A DNA stretch of 64,000 bases from Anaeromyxobacter dehalogenans 2CP-1 (GTDB lineage Bacteria > Myxococcota > Myxococcia > Myxococcales > Anaeromyxobacteraceae): contig NC_011891.1 of NCBI RefSeq assembly GCF_000022145.1, positions 1,996,001 to 2,060,000 on the forward strand, written 5' to 3'. The stretch's first letter is position 1. Every line of letters starts with the position of its first letter. Of the stretch, positions 16,705-25,766 are shown piece by piece. A model generated the notes under the pieces. It was given only the letters and a program-made list of their open reading frames with translations. It was not told the DNA's origin and did no database searches. Made by a program: the position numbers and the translations under genes.

Positions 16705-18048
16705 TCAGAACGCGAGCCGCGAGAGCGCGTACGCGACGACCGTGGAGGTCCCCACGCCGATGAAGCCGGGGATCATGAAGCTGTGGTTGAGCAGGTACTT
16801 GCCGATGTGCGTGGTACCGGTCCGGTCCATGTTGATGGCGGCGAGATCCGACGGGTAGAAGCAGAAGAAGAAGTAGGCGTAGCTCGCCGGCATGAGGCCG
16901 AGCAGCAGCGTCGCGGGCAGCCCGAGCGCGAGGCCGAACGGCAGCATGATGGTGAGCGTGGCGGCCTGGCTCTTCACGAACGCCGACACGCAGAACATGG
17001 CGACGGCGAACGTCCAGGGCGCCACCTGCACCATCGCCTGGATCTTCTCGATGAGGAACGGCTTGTTCGCGGTGACGAAGGTGTCGCTCATCCAGGCGAT
17101 GCCGAAGATGGACACCACCGCGATCATGCCGGCGGTGAACACGCTCGAGCGCGCCACCTCGGCGGCCTTCACCTTCGCGGTGAACAGGATGAACGCGCCG
17201 AACGCCAGCATCACGATCTGCACCACCGTGGTCATGGCCACGGGCTTCCCGCCGTTCACGAGCGGGATGAGCCCGAGGTGCAGGAAGTCCTGGTCGAGCG
17301 CGAGCACCACGATCGTGGCGACGCCGGTGAAGAACAGCAGCACCGACAGCCTGGCGGCGCGGGGGAGCTGCTTGTCGAGGGTGGTGACCGAGACGTCGAG
17401 CGACTTGCGGAACTCGGGGTCCTCGAGCTTCTTCAGGAACTCCGGGTCGGAGTACAGGTCCCGGCCGCGGTTCATGCTCCACAGCGCGGCCGCGAGGACG
17501 CCCACCACGCCCGCGGGGATGGTGATCTTGAGGATGTCGTAGAGCGAGAGCGGCTGGCCCGCCTTGGCGGAGAACGCGAGGAAGGTGGTGACCGCCGCGG
17601 CCACCGGGCTCGCGGTGATGCCCATCTGCGAGGCGACGCTCGAGACCGCCATGGGCCGCTCCGGCCGCGTCTTCGTCTTCAGCGCGACGTCGGCGATCAC
17701 CGGCAGCAGCGCGTACACCGCGTGCCCGGTGCCCACCGCCATGGTCAGGAAGAACGTGCAGAACGGCGCGAGGATCGTCACGTACTTCGGGTGCGCCCGC
17801 AGCAGCTTCTCGGCGAGCTGCACCAGGTAGTCGAGCCCGCCCGCCACCTGCAGCGTGGCGGAGGTGGTGACCACCGCCAGGATGATGAGCATGACGGCGA
17901 TGGGCGGCTCCGACGGCGCGGCGCGGAACAGGAACACCAGCACGGCGACGCCCAGGCCGCCGATCATCCCGAGCGCCACGCCGCCGCGGCGGATGCCGAG
18001 CAGGATGGCGCCGAGCACGAGGGCGAACTGGATCCAGAACATGAGCAT
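16705..18048 (-). CDS. Anaerobic C4-dicarboxylate transporter, Dcu family
   Basis: 447 residues with about 12 hydrophobic segments. Dcu-type signatures include SVASQMGITASPVAAA and KTRPERPMAVSS. Such carriers exchange fumarate, malate or aspartate for succinate during fumarate respiration. Start ATG 18048 has GGAGG six bases upstream; a second ATG at 18042 is less well placed. A sigma-54 promoter (18089-18073) and palindromic upstream sites precede it, and the adjoining response regulator is a sigma-54 activator, so induction by an extracellular signal, perhaps a dicarboxylate, is likely. Confidence 0.85.
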   Translation of the reverse strand: MLMFWIQFALVLGAILLGIRRGGVALGMIGGLGVAVLVFLFRAAPSEPPIAVMLIILAVVTTSATLQVAGGLDYLVQLAEKLLRAHPKYVTILAPFCTFFLTMAVGTGHAVYALLPVIADVALKTKTRPERPMAVSSVASQMGITASPVAAAVTTFLAFSAKAGQPLSLYDILKITIPAGVVGVLAAALWSMNRGRDLYSDPEFLKKLEDPEFRKSLDVSVTTLDKQLPRAARLSVLLFFTGVATIVVLALDQDFLHLGLIPLVNGGKPVAMTTVVQIVMLAFGAFILFTAKVKAAEVARSSVFTAGMIAVVSIFGIAWMSDTFVTANKPFLIEKIQAMVQVAPWTFAVAMFCVSAFVKSQAATLTIMLPFGLALGLPATLLLGLMPASYAYFFFCFYPSDLAAINMDRTGTTHIGKYLLNHSFMIPGFIGVGTSTVVAYALSRLAF

Positions 18049-18072
18049 GTGTGGCCTCCGCCCGTGTCCTTG

Positions 18073-18089
18073 AGCACGGGCGGTGCCAG
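18073..18089 (-). promoter_or_regulatory. Sigma-54 promoter of the Dcu transporter
   Basis: Minus strand CTGGCACCGCCCGTGCT: TGGCAC at -24, TGC at -12, with exactly 10 bp between GG (18087-18086) and GC (18075-18074). The expected start site near 18062 leaves a short leader containing GGAGG before ATG 18048. Confidence 0.7.
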
Positions 18090-18154
18090 GGCGCCGGGCG
18101 CAGCAACGTCGCGGGATCGCTGGGCCGCGCGCGCCGCCGGCACGGGGGAGGGGT

Positions 18155-18258
18155 ATGAGCGGGCTCCTGCGGATCCGGGCGGCCGCGCCCGAACCCCGCG
18201 TCCGGCCGCCGGATTCCACGCGGCATGCGCCGGCTCATGCGCATGAGCCCGCTCATGC
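18155..18258. promoter_or_regulatory. Palindromic upstream activator sites
   Basis: A perfect 18-bp palindrome GGCTCATGCGCATGAGCC lies at 18232-18249 and overlaps GCATGAGC-CC-GCTCATGC at 18241-18258. A weaker copy (ATGAGCGGGCTCCT) lies at 18155-18168. These are 70-170 bp upstream of the -24 element, the usual place for enhancer sites of NtrC-type activators; the gene at 18309 encodes one. Confidence 0.55.
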
Positions 18259-18308
18259 CCGTTCCCGGGCGCGACCGGATGCCGCGGCGCGGGCCGCGGC
18301 GCGCGGGG

Positions 18309-19724
18309 TCACTCGCGCGCGGCCTTGAGCCGCTTCGAGAGCGCCGACTGGGTGATGCCGAGCGTGCGCGCCGCGATGGTCTGGCTGCCGCCGGCGCGCG
18401 AGAGCGCCTCCTCGACCAGCAGCTCGACCGCGTCGTGGATGGTGGGCAGGTGCTCGGCCACGGCGAACGGGTTCCGGTCCGGGAGGGCCCCCGGCGCGGG
18501 CGCCGCCGCGCCCCCGCGGGCCATGGCCTTCACGAACGCGTCCATGGAGAGCACGCGCTCGCGGTGCAGGCTCACCGCGTCGAGCACCATCGAGCGCAGC
18601 TCGCGCACGTTGCCGGGGAACGCGTAGCTGCCGAGCAGCGGCACGAGCTCCCTGGGCGGGGTGGGCCGCTTCTTCCCGAGCTCGCGCGCCGCCTCGGCGA
18701 GGAAGTGGTCGAGCAGCAGCGGGAGGTCGCCGCGGCGCTCGCGCAGCGGCGGGATGCGCACCTGGTGCGTGGCGAGCCGGTAGTAGAGGTCCCGCCGGAA
18801 CGTGCCCGCCGCCTGCCGGGCCGCGAGGTCGTGGTGCGTCGCCACGATCACGCGCGCCAGCAGCCGCTTCGGCCGGTCGCTGCCGAGCGGGAAGTATTCG
18901 CCCTCCTGCAGCAGCCGGAGCAGCTTCACCTGCGACGCCTGCGAGAGGTCGCCGATCTCGTCGAGGAACAGCGTCCCGTCGGCCGCCTCCTCCACCATGC
19001 CCCGGCGCGCCTGCTCGGCGCCGGTGAACGCGCCGCGGGCGTGGCCGAACAGCGTGTCGGCGAACACCGTGTCGTCGAGCCCGGCCACGTTCACCGCCAC
19101 GAGCGGCCCGCGCCGGCCCGAGACCTGGTGCGCAGCGCGCGCCACGAGCTCCTTGCCCGACCCGCTCTCGCCCTGGACGAGCAGGGGCTGCGGACTGCGC
19201 GCCACCGCCTCCACGTAGGAGAAGATCGCCAGCATGGCGCGGTCCTGGGTGACGAGCCCGGCGAAGGCCTCCGGGTGGCGGAGGTCGCCGGAGAGGAACC
19301 GGCTCGCCATCTCGCGGTTCTCGCGCTGCAGCTCGAGCAGGCGGATGGCGCGCAGCACGCCGCCCACCAGCCGGTCCTCCTCGGCGGTCTTCACGTAGTA
19401 GTCGAGCGCCCCGGCCTTCACGCAGCGCACCGCCGTCTCGACCTGGTTCATGCCGCTGATGACGATCACCGCGACCTCGGGCCGCTCCGCCGCGAGCCGC
19501 TCGAGCAGCGCCTCGCCGGAGAGGTGGGGCATGTTGAGGTCGAGCAGCACGAGACCCACCGGCTCGCGCGCCAGGAGCTCCGGGACCTCGCGCGGCTCCT
19601 GCGTCGCGAGCACGTGGTCCACCCCGGCGCGCTGCAGCGCCACGCGCATGGAGCGCAGCCAGGCCGCCTCGTCGTCCACCAGCAGCACGGCGAAGGAGGG
19701 GTAGGTGGACGCGGGCTCGCTCAT
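18309..19724 (-). CDS. NtrC-type sigma-54 response regulator
   Basis: 471 residues. Receiver domain with acidic pocket Asp17/Asp18, phospho-acceptor Asp62 (LLDLNMP) and Lys in YYVKTAEE. AAA+ domain with Walker A GESGSGKE, the sigma-54 contact GAFTGA and Walker [11 protein letters not shown]-terminal Fis-type helix-turn-helix (GGSQTIAARTLGITQSALSKRL). It overlaps the sensor kinase by 4 bp, making a two-component system; the likely target is the sigma-54 promoter of the Dcu gene just downstream. Confidence 0.9.
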   Translation of the reverse strand: MSEPASTYPSFAVLLVDDEAAWLRSMRVALQRAGVDHVLATQEPREVPELLAREPVGLVLLDLNMPHLSGEALLERLAAERPEVAVIVISGMNQVETAVRCVKAGALDYYVKTAEEDRLVGGVLRAIRLLELQRENREMASRFLSGDLRHPEAFAGLVTQDRAMLAIFSYVEAVARSPQPLLVQGESGSGKELVARAAHQVSGRRGPLVAVNVAGLDDTVFADTLFGHARGAFTGAEQARRGMVEEAADGTLFLDEIGDLSQASQVKLLRLLQEGEYFPLGSDRPKRLLARVIVATHHDLAARQAAGTFRRDLYYRLATHQVRIPPLRERRGDLPLLLDHFLAEAARELGKKRPTPPRELVPLLGSYAFPGNVRELRSMVLDAVSLHRERVLSMDAFVKAMARGGAAAPAPGALPDRNPFAVAEHLPTIHDAVELLVEEALSRAGGSQTIAARTLGITQSALSKRLKAARE

Positions 19725-21484
19725 GGGATCCCCTGGGGGCCGGCGTCGGGCGCGGCCGGGAGCGTGACGGTGGCGGTGGTCCCCGCGCCGGGCGCGGAGC
19801 GGAACTCGAGCGTCCCCCCGTGCTCCTTCACGATCCCGGACGACACCGAGAGGCCGAGACCCGTCCCGCCGCTGTCGCGCTTGGTGGTGAAGAACGGGTC
19901 GGTGAGGCGCGGCAGGTGCTCGGGCGGGATCCCCACGCCCTCGTCCCGGACCTCGCAGATCACCACGCCTCGGGCGCCGTCGGCGCGGGTCGAGACGCGC
20001 ACGGCGCGGTCGGGCGAGGGCAGCGCCTGGCAGGCGTTCAGCACCAGGTTCACGATCACCTGCTCGATGCGCTGCGCGCTCCCCACCACCGGCGGGAGCG
20101 CGCCGTCGAGGGCCAGCTCGAACCGCGTGGTCGCCTTGCGGATGGGGTTCTCCACCAGCCGCACCGCCGCCCGCACCACCTCGTCGAGGTCGAGCGGCGC
20201 GCGCGCGGGGGCGTCCTCCCGCCGCGCGAAGTCCTTCAGGTCCTCGACGATGCGCCGGATGCGCCGCGCCCCGTCCAGCATCTCGTCGAGCATGCGCGGC
20301 ACCTCCTCGCGCGCGGTCGCGAACGGCAGCCCGCCGAGCCGCGGGGGCGCGCCGTCCGGCCGGTCGCGGTCGAGCGCCTCCAGCGCGTCGAGGTACACGT
20401 CCTTCAGCGCCGGCATGTTGAGCAGGATGAAGCCGTTGGGGTTGTTGATCTCGTGGGCCACGCCGGAGACCAGCACGCCCAGCGCCGCCATCTTGTCGGC
20501 CTGGACGAGCTGGGCCTGGTTGAGCCGCAGCTCCTCCACCGCCGCGGCGAGGGAGGCGGTGCGCTCGGCCACCTCGCGCTGGAGCTGGCGCGACCAGAGC
20601 ACCGTGCCGCCCAGCACGAGCAGCAGCGGCACGAACACCACCGCGCCGTACTGGAAGAACTTCCCCCAGGAGACGGGCTGCGGCTCGAGCACCCCCAGCC
20701 AGCGCTGCCGCAGCGCCTCGTAGCGCCCGGTCTGTTTCAGGATGGCGAGCCCCTCGTCGAAGCGGGACCGGAGCGCCGCGTCGCCCTTGCGGACCGCGTA
20801 CCCGTAGCGCTGCGAGGCGACGCTATGCGCCACCGGGTCGAGGTTGGTGAGCTTCAGCTCGCGGATGATGAACGTGCCGGGCAGCGCCGCCACCACCGCG
20901 TACTCGCCCTTGCCGGACGCGAGCAGCCGCAGCGCGTCCGCCGGCGTGTCGGTGCGCAGCAGGCGGTCGCCCATGCCCAGGGTGGTGAGCTGGTCGTCCA
21001 TGATCCCGTCGCGGTGGACCGCCACCGCGTGGCCCCGGAGCGCCTCCAGCGACGCCACCGCGGGCGTGCCCTTGCGCGCGAAGATGGCGTGGTTCACCAC
21101 GAGGTGCGGCGGCGAGAAGTCCACCTCCGCGGCCCGCTGCTCCGACCAGGACATGCCCTGCAGCGCGTCGATGCGCCCGGCGGCGAGCGCGGCGCGCATC
21201 TCCGACCACGCGCCCAGGCGGATCTCCACCCGCATCCCCGTCACCTCGGCGATGGCGCGGGTCAGCTCGACGTTGAAGCCGGCGGGCTTCCCGTCGCGGT
21301 CGAGGAACTCGTAGGGCGGGTAGTCGCGGTCGCCACCGACCACCACGGTCCGCGCCGGCGGCGCGGCGGGGGGCGGCTCGGCGCGGACGGCCCCGGCGTT
21401 CGCCGCGGCGGCGACGAGCGCCGCGAGCGCCGCGCGGCCGAGCGCGGCGAGGGTGCGCGGGGCGGCGAGCCGGGTCCCGGGGAT
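19721..21484 (-). CDS. Sensor histidine kinase with periplasmic solute-binding domain; ATC start
   Basis: 587 residues if started at the ATC codon 21484-21482. Order: signal peptide (TLAALGRAALAALVAAAA), family 3 solute-binding domain beginning GDRDYPPYEFLDRDGKPAGF, one membrane segment (GAVVFVPLLLVLGGTVLW), HisKA with VAHEINNPNGF, and HATPase (NLVLNACQ, DEGVGIP, GGTGLGLS). From 21346, the first in-frame NTG (GTG), the protein would lose its signal peptide although the periplasmic domain starts there. No ATG, GTG or TTG lies between; GGAGGAGG sits six bases before the ATC. It probably senses an amino or dicarboxylic acid. Confidence 0.8.
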   Translation of the reverse strand: MPGTRLAAPRTLAALGRAALAALVAAAANAGAVRAEPPPAAPPARTVVVGGDRDYPPYEFLDRDGKPAGFNVELTRAIAEVTGMRVEIRLGAWSEMRAALAAGRIDALQGMSWSEQRAAEVDFSPPHLVVNHAIFARKGTPAVASLEALRGHAVAVHRDGIMDDQLTTLGMGDRLLRTDTPADALRLLASGKGEYAVVAALPGTFIIRELKLTNLDPVAHSVASQRYGYAVRKGDAALRSRFDEGLAILKQTGRYEALRQRWLGVLEPQPVSWGKFFQYGAVVFVPLLLVLGGTVLWSRQLQREVAERTASLAAAVEELRLNQAQLVQADKMAALGVLVSGVAHEINNPNGFILLNMPALKDVYLDALEALDRDRPDGAPPRLGGLPFATAREEVPRMLDEMLDGARRIRRIVEDLKDFARREDAPARAPLDLDEVVRAAVRLVENPIRKATTRFELALDGALPPVVGSAQRIEQVIVNLVLNACQALPSPDRAVRVSTRADGARGVVICEVRDEGVGIPPEHLPRLTDPFFTTKRDSGGTGLGLSVSSGIVKEHGGTLEFRSAPGAGTTATVTLPAAPDAGPQGIP

Positions 21485-21579
21485 GGCGTCCTCCTCCCCG
21501 TACCGTAGGCCGTCGCGCCCGGGCGCTCAAGCGACGCGCCGCCTCGCACCGGGAGCGGCTGCCGCGCCGCCCGCCCGCG

Positions 21580-21969
21580 TCAGGGCCGCGCGTGCGCGTG
21601 GCGCCGCGCGCGCAGGCGGACGCCGTCGGCCTCGACGCCGTAGTCGGTGAGCGCCGAGACGATCAGGATCCCCACGCCGGACGCGAGGAACAGCCCGTCG
21701 GCCGGCGCGGTGAGCAGGCCCAGGAACACGAGCAGCCCGGCCCAGCCGGCCGCCTCGACGGCGCCGTGCGCCCAGAACGGGATCACGCGCAACGCGCCGG
21801 GGGCGTAGCCGGTGAGCAGCGACATCCCGAGGTGCGCGCCGCCCACCGCGTACGCGATCACCGCGGGCCCGGCGGGCAGGCCGAGCACGGATGGCGCCAG
21901 GACGAGCACCGCTCCGAGCAGGTAGTCGAGGATGCCGTGGATGGTGGGCGAGATGAGCGGCGCAGTCAT
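21580..21969 (-). CDS. Small membrane protein, SPW-repeat-like
   Basis: 129 residues with about four hydrophobic helices. The start PLISPTIHGILDYLLGAVLV and the later IPFWAHGAVEAAGW show an internally repeated two-helix pattern reminiscent of SPW-repeat proteins. The tail is short and basic (RLRARRHAHARP). Function unknown. It sits alone upstream of the sensor kinase and faces away from the gene at 22265. Confidence 0.65.
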   Translation of the reverse strand: MTAPLISPTIHGILDYLLGAVLVLAPSVLGLPAGPAVIAYAVGGAHLGMSLLTGYAPGALRVIPFWAHGAVEAAGWAGLLVFLGLLTAPADGLFLASGVGILIVSALTDYGVEADGVRLRARRHAHARP

Positions 21970-22264
21970 GATCGAGCCCTCGTCTCAAGACGGTGGACAC
22001 TCGGTCCGGGCGATGCCCCGCCGCCCGGACGCTCCGGGCGCGTGCGGCCTTCGCGCGGGGCCCGACCGTGCTGCGCCGGCGTCTCGCTGGCCCGGGCCGC
22101 GCGGGTCCACGCGGGCCGCAGGGAGCGTTGGCCACCGGATCGAGGGATCCCACCGTCACTCGAAGTCCGGATTGACGGCTTTTCGATCCTGACCCAAAAG
22201 TGCCCGACCTTCCTCTACAATGCCGCCGCGCCGCACCGTCGCGGCCGCACCTTCCGGAGATCCT
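21970..22264 (+). promoter_or_regulatory. Divergent intergenic region; possible -10 box
   Basis: No gene is seen in these 295 bases. TACAAT at 22216-22221 is a good -10 hexamer for the gene at 22265 (leader of about 37 nt), but no convincing -35 is spaced correctly. GACCCAAAAGTGCCCGACC at about 22191 slightly resembles the dispersed repeat. Confidence 0.35.
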
Positions 22265-24034
22265 GTGACCGACACGGAAAAGCGAAACCTGGTCGCGCAG
22301 TGGGCGTTCGACACCCGGCCCGTGCTCCTCCGCTTCCACCTCTGGCTGGAGGACGTCGAGGTCGAGCGCGCGCAGACCGAGCCGGTCTCCGCGTTCTCGT
22401 TCACGCCGCGCGGCATCGCCCGCTGCCTGGCCATGACCTCGGCCGCGACCGCGCTCGGCACGCGGCTGTTCGGCGACTACGGCGGCGGCGCGGGCAAGGA
22501 CAAGGCCGCCTACAACCAGGTGAAGAAGGGCGCCGACGCGATCAGCGCCTACGTGATGAGCGAGGGCCTCTGGCACCTCACCCGGACGCTCCCCGAGAAC
22601 CACGCCATCATGGTGTCGCTGGGCGAGGGGCTCATGCCCAAGGCGGGCGAGACGCCGGAGATGGGCGCGAACCCGCTGCTCGGATTCGGGCGCGTGTACG
22701 CCCGGCCCGAGGTGGCGCGGCTGGTGGATCGCGCGGTGCGCCGCCTGCTCAACGACCCCTCGCACTCCTTCGACGACTTCTACGGGTGGCTGCAGAAGCG
22801 CGGCATCACCGTGTGGGGCGCGGCGGTGGACACGCTCGAGAACACCTCGCGCTTCGCCGAGGGGAAGCCCACCGGGCCGATGGCGGTGTTCCACCTGTTC
22901 GACTCACCGCTGACCATGTCTCGGCCGTACGAGTCGTACATGGGCAGCCTCACCGTGCCGCGGGCGGTGGCGCAGTCGGCCGAGCGCGCCTCGGTGCTGC
23001 TCGACTACCGCACGCCGCGCCGCCAGGTGGTCGAGGCGATCGAGGCGACGTACCCGGGCATCCGCCGCGAGAACGTCCACGTCTGGACGCTGCGCGGGAA
23101 GAGCCGCGTGGCCCGCCTCGGCAAGCTGTGGGAGGAGTGGAAGTCGCTCGGCGTGGACCTCGTAGAGGACGGCTGGAAGGCGCCGTCCGGCGTGGCCGTG
23201 TTCACCGACTCGGGCACCTACGCGCCCACGTTCCTGGTGGGGAGCTGGAAGGACGCCGAGGGCGCGACGCACGTGTTCCTCACCGACGGCTACGCCGCGA
23301 CCGCGGAGGCGGTGCAGGCGGCCAGCCTGTCGGAGGTGCTCGACGTCGAGACCACCATGGCGCCGTTCTCGCCGTCGTTCGAGCTGCCCTGCGACGCCGA
23401 GGGGCGGATCATGCAGCTCGATCCGGCCGCGCCGGACTTCGCGCGCCGGCTCACCGACGTGTTCGGCGGGCGCGAGCTCGAGGTGGGCAAGGTCGAGAGC
23501 TACGCCGAGGCCATCCGCGAGGCGGACGTGTCCAACATGCCGCTCGGTCGGCGGGTGCTGCGCGCCGCCGACTTCCTGCCGGAGAAGAGCTGGCGCGTGC
23601 TCGCGAGCACCGGGTACATGTGCGACGACCCGTACACCGGGAGCCCGGGCGTCACGAAGGTGCGCGACGGCGTCTACCGGGTCACCACCCGGCTCGCCAC
23701 GCACAGCGCGTCCGCGCAGATCGCGTTCACGTTCCGGCTCATGGAGCCGCTCGAGCAGGCGCGGCACGTGTTCAGCCCGCTGCTGGTCCGGTTCATGTCG
23801 GGGGTGGACCACACGCAGCGCCCGGTGAAGATCTCCGACTCGGGCCGGATCCGGAACGAGCTGCAGACCATGTTCTCCCAGGCGCTCGAGCACGACCGCG
23901 AGAAGATCCGCGTCCACTTCGACCGGGTGGACGAGCGGGTGGTGCCGCGTGAGAAGCAGGAGGCGGTCCGCCGCGTGCTCGAGTGGTACAAGGCGAACCA
24001 CCCGGTCTGGTTCTCCTGGCTCGAGCTGGGCTGA
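22265..24034 (+). CDS. Conserved-looking 589-residue cytoplasmic protein, unknown function
   Basis: I do not recognise the family. GTG 22265 is chosen because GGAG lies six bases upstream; an in-frame ATG at 22220 would overlap the putative -10 box. No signal peptide or membrane segment. Composition is that of a soluble globular enzyme with many Trp, Tyr and Arg; segments with a conserved look are QWAFDTRPVLLRFHLWLEDV, GDYGGGAGKDKAAYNQVKKG and STGYMCDDPYTGSPG. No nucleotide-binding motif is obvious. IS copy 1 begins 8 bp after its stop codon. Confidence 0.7.
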   Translation: MTDTEKRNLVAQWAFDTRPVLLRFHLWLEDVEVERAQTEPVSAFSFTPRGIARCLAMTSAATALGTRLFGDYGGGAGKDKAAYNQVKKGADAISAYVMSEGLWHLTRTLPENHAIMVSLGEGLMPKAGETPEMGANPLLGFGRVYARPEVARLVDRAVRRLLNDPSHSFDDFYGWLQKRGITVWGAAVDTLENTSRFAEGKPTGPMAVFHLFDSPLTMSRPYESYMGSLTVPRAVAQSAERASVLLDYRTPRRQVVEAIEATYPGIRRENVHVWTLRGKSRVARLGKLWEEWKSLGVDLVEDGWKAPSGVAVFTDSGTYAPTFLVGSWKDAEGATHVFLTDGYAATAEAVQAASLSEVLDVETTMAPFSPSFELPCDAEGRIMQLDPAAPDFARRLTDVFGGRELEVGKVESYAEAIREADVSNMPLGRRVLRAADFLPEKSWRVLASTGYMCDDPYTGSPGVTKVRDGVYRVTTRLATHSASAQIAFTFRLMEPLEQARHVFSPLLVRFMSGVDHTQRPVKISDSGRIRNELQTMFSQALEHDREKIRVHFDRVDERVVPREKQEAVRRVLEWYKANHPVWFSWLELG

Positions 24035-24042
24035 GCGAGCGC

Positions 24043-25547
24043 TGAGAGAGCGTGAAGGAATCGGCCGGTGCCCCATGGACTGGGGCCGCCGGCCGTGATC
24101 TTCTCGGGGCGTGAGCGAACACGACGCGCCGCGGGTGGTGAGGCCGGTCCGAAATCAACTCTCGCTGCAGCCGACGGACCTCGAAGCGCTGGTCCCGGAC
24201 GAGCACCCGGTTCGCGCCATCTGGACGTTGGTCGAGCGGCTGGACCTGTCGGCGTTCTACGACGAGATCGCGTCGCGCGGCAGCAATGCTGGGCGGCCAG
24301 CAACGGACCCGGCGGTGCTGCTCGCGCTGTGGCTGTTCGCCAACTCGGAGGGCGTGGGGAGCGCGCGGTTGCTCGAGCGGCTGTGCGAGCGGGACGCGCC
24401 CTACCGCTGGATCTGCGGCGGGGTGCCGGTGAACCACCATACGCTCGCCGACTTTCGCGTGGAGCACGGGAAGAAGCTCGACCGGCTCATGACGCAGGTG
24501 CTGGCCGCGCTCATGAAGGAAGGCGTGGTGCAGCTCCGGCGCGTGGCGCAGGACGGGATGAAGGTCCGGGCGAGCGCCGGCGCGGCGAGCTTCCGGCGTC
24601 GTCAGTCACTGGAGCGCTGCCGCAAAGAAGCCGAGGAACAGGTCCGAAAGCTCAGGCGCGAGATCGAGAGCGATCCGTCAGCTTCGACGAAGCGTGTTCA
24701 GGCTGCGAAGGAGCGGGCCGCGCAAGCTCGGCTCGATGCCGTCGAGGCCGCACTTGCGGAGGTCGAAGTCGTCGAGAAGCAGCGCGTCGAGCGAGACGAG
24801 AAGAAGCCCTCGGACGCGAGGCGTCGCGGCGAGATCCGCGTCAGCACCACGGACGCGGAGAGCCGCGTGATGAAGATGGCGGACGGTGGGTTCCGGCCCG
24901 CCTACAACGTGCAGTTCGCGACGGACGAGAGCGGTGTCATCGTGGGCACCGACGTCACGAACAACGGTACCGACCAGCCGCACGTCGTGCCGATGCTCGA
25001 CGAGATCCGGCGCCGAACGGGCGAGACGCCACGCGAGTACCTGGTCGACGGTGGCTTCGTGACGCTCGACAACATCGAGGCCATCGCAGAGCGGGGCGCG
25101 ACTCCGTATGCGCCGCTGCCGAAGCCGAAGAGCAAAGCCGTCGATCCGCACGCTCCGAAGCGCAACGACACACCTGCGATCGGGGCCTGGCGCGTGCGGA
25201 TGGGGACAGAGGACGCCAAGCGCGTCTACGTGCAGCGCGGCGTCCTCGCCGAGAGGACGAACGCAGATCTCCGTGTGCACCGGCGACTCGACCGGCTGAA
25301 CGTCCGAGGGCTGGTAAAGGTGAAGACGATCGTGCTGCTCGCCGCGATCAGCTTCAACATCATGCGTCTCGTCGCGAGCAGACTCTCGGCCTAATCGCCT
25401 CCGGACGGGACTCCCGGCGCCGGACCGAGCTCCGCCGGCTGAACGAGCCCTCCGACGCCCCCGCGTCCCCGAAGGTGGGCGCGCTCGACCCCGGGCGCCT
25501 GCCCGCGCCGCACCCGCAGCGCGGACGGATTACTTCACGGTCCCTGA
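24043..25547 (+). mobile_element. IS1182-like insertion sequence, copy 1
   Basis: 1505 bp, bounded by comparison with the inverted copy at 27656-29162. Imperfect terminal inverted repeats: left TGAGAGAGCGTGAAGGAATC, right (read inward) TCAGGGACCGTGAAGTAATC. One transposase gene. No target duplication is evident. The two copies differ by one base near 24080 and by a few changes between the transposase gene and the right end. Confidence 0.85.
24111..25394 (+). CDS. IS1182-family transposase
   Basis: 427 residues, DDE transposase. The N-terminal part (RNQLSLQPTDLEALVPDEHP, FYDEIASRGSNAGRPATDP) matches IS1182-type enzymes; catalytic Asp residues are expected at VAQDGMKVRA and YLVDGGFV, with the Glu near GVLAERTNADLRVHRRLDR. 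A Lys/Glu/Ala-rich coiled coil lies between the first two. Codon use has more A/T at third positions than neighbouring genes, consistent with acquisition. Translation is identical to the second copy. Confidence 0.9.
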   Translation: MSEHDAPRVVRPVRNQLSLQPTDLEALVPDEHPVRAIWTLVERLDLSAFYDEIASRGSNAGRPATDPAVLLALWLFANSEGVGSARLLERLCERDAPYRWICGGVPVNHHTLADFRVEHGKKLDRLMTQVLAALMKEGVVQLRRVAQDGMKVRASAGAASFRRRQSLERCRKEAEEQVRKLRREIESDPSASTKRVQAAKERAAQARLDAVEAALAEVEVVEKQRVERDEKKPSDARRRGEIRVSTTDAESRVMKMADGGFRPAYNVQFATDESGVIVGTDVTNNGTDQPHVVPMLDEIRRRTGETPREYLVDGGFVTLDNIEAIAERGATPYAPLPKPKSKAVDPHAPKRNDTPAIGAWRVRMGTEDAKRVYVQRGVLAERTNADLRVHRRLDRLNVRGLVKVKTIVLLAAISFNIMRLVASRLSA

Positions 25548-25766
25548 GCCGCCCCGACGTCCTGAGGTCCCACCCGGGTGAGTCACGCCACGGCGTGCCG
25601 TGGATTCACGCCCTCCGGGGGCGACGCATTACTCTCGGTCGGGGGAAGCGGACCCTAAGCGCCCGATTTCATTGATCGGCCGGACGGTCCGGGGCTGGTG
25701 CGGCGCATGCAGATCCGGGAGGATGGATGCCCGGCGCCCGCCGCCGGCCCAGCCCGGAGACGCTCC

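Noticed and set aside
13421-18256. Very long open frames antisense to the ttrA/dcu region on both strands
   Set aside because: They are Arg/Ala/Gly/Pro-rich shadows created by extreme third-position GC; the opposite frames carry recognisable Ttr and Dcu motifs.
22187-22210. Another dispersed repeat copy (GACCCAAAAGTGCCCGACC)
   Set aside because: The central AGAGTC core is missing; similarity is limited to GACCCA.
25623-25645. Repeat copy ATTACTCTCGGTCGGGG
   Set aside because: Two core mismatches and a changed centre; kept only as a possible decayed copy, not listed.
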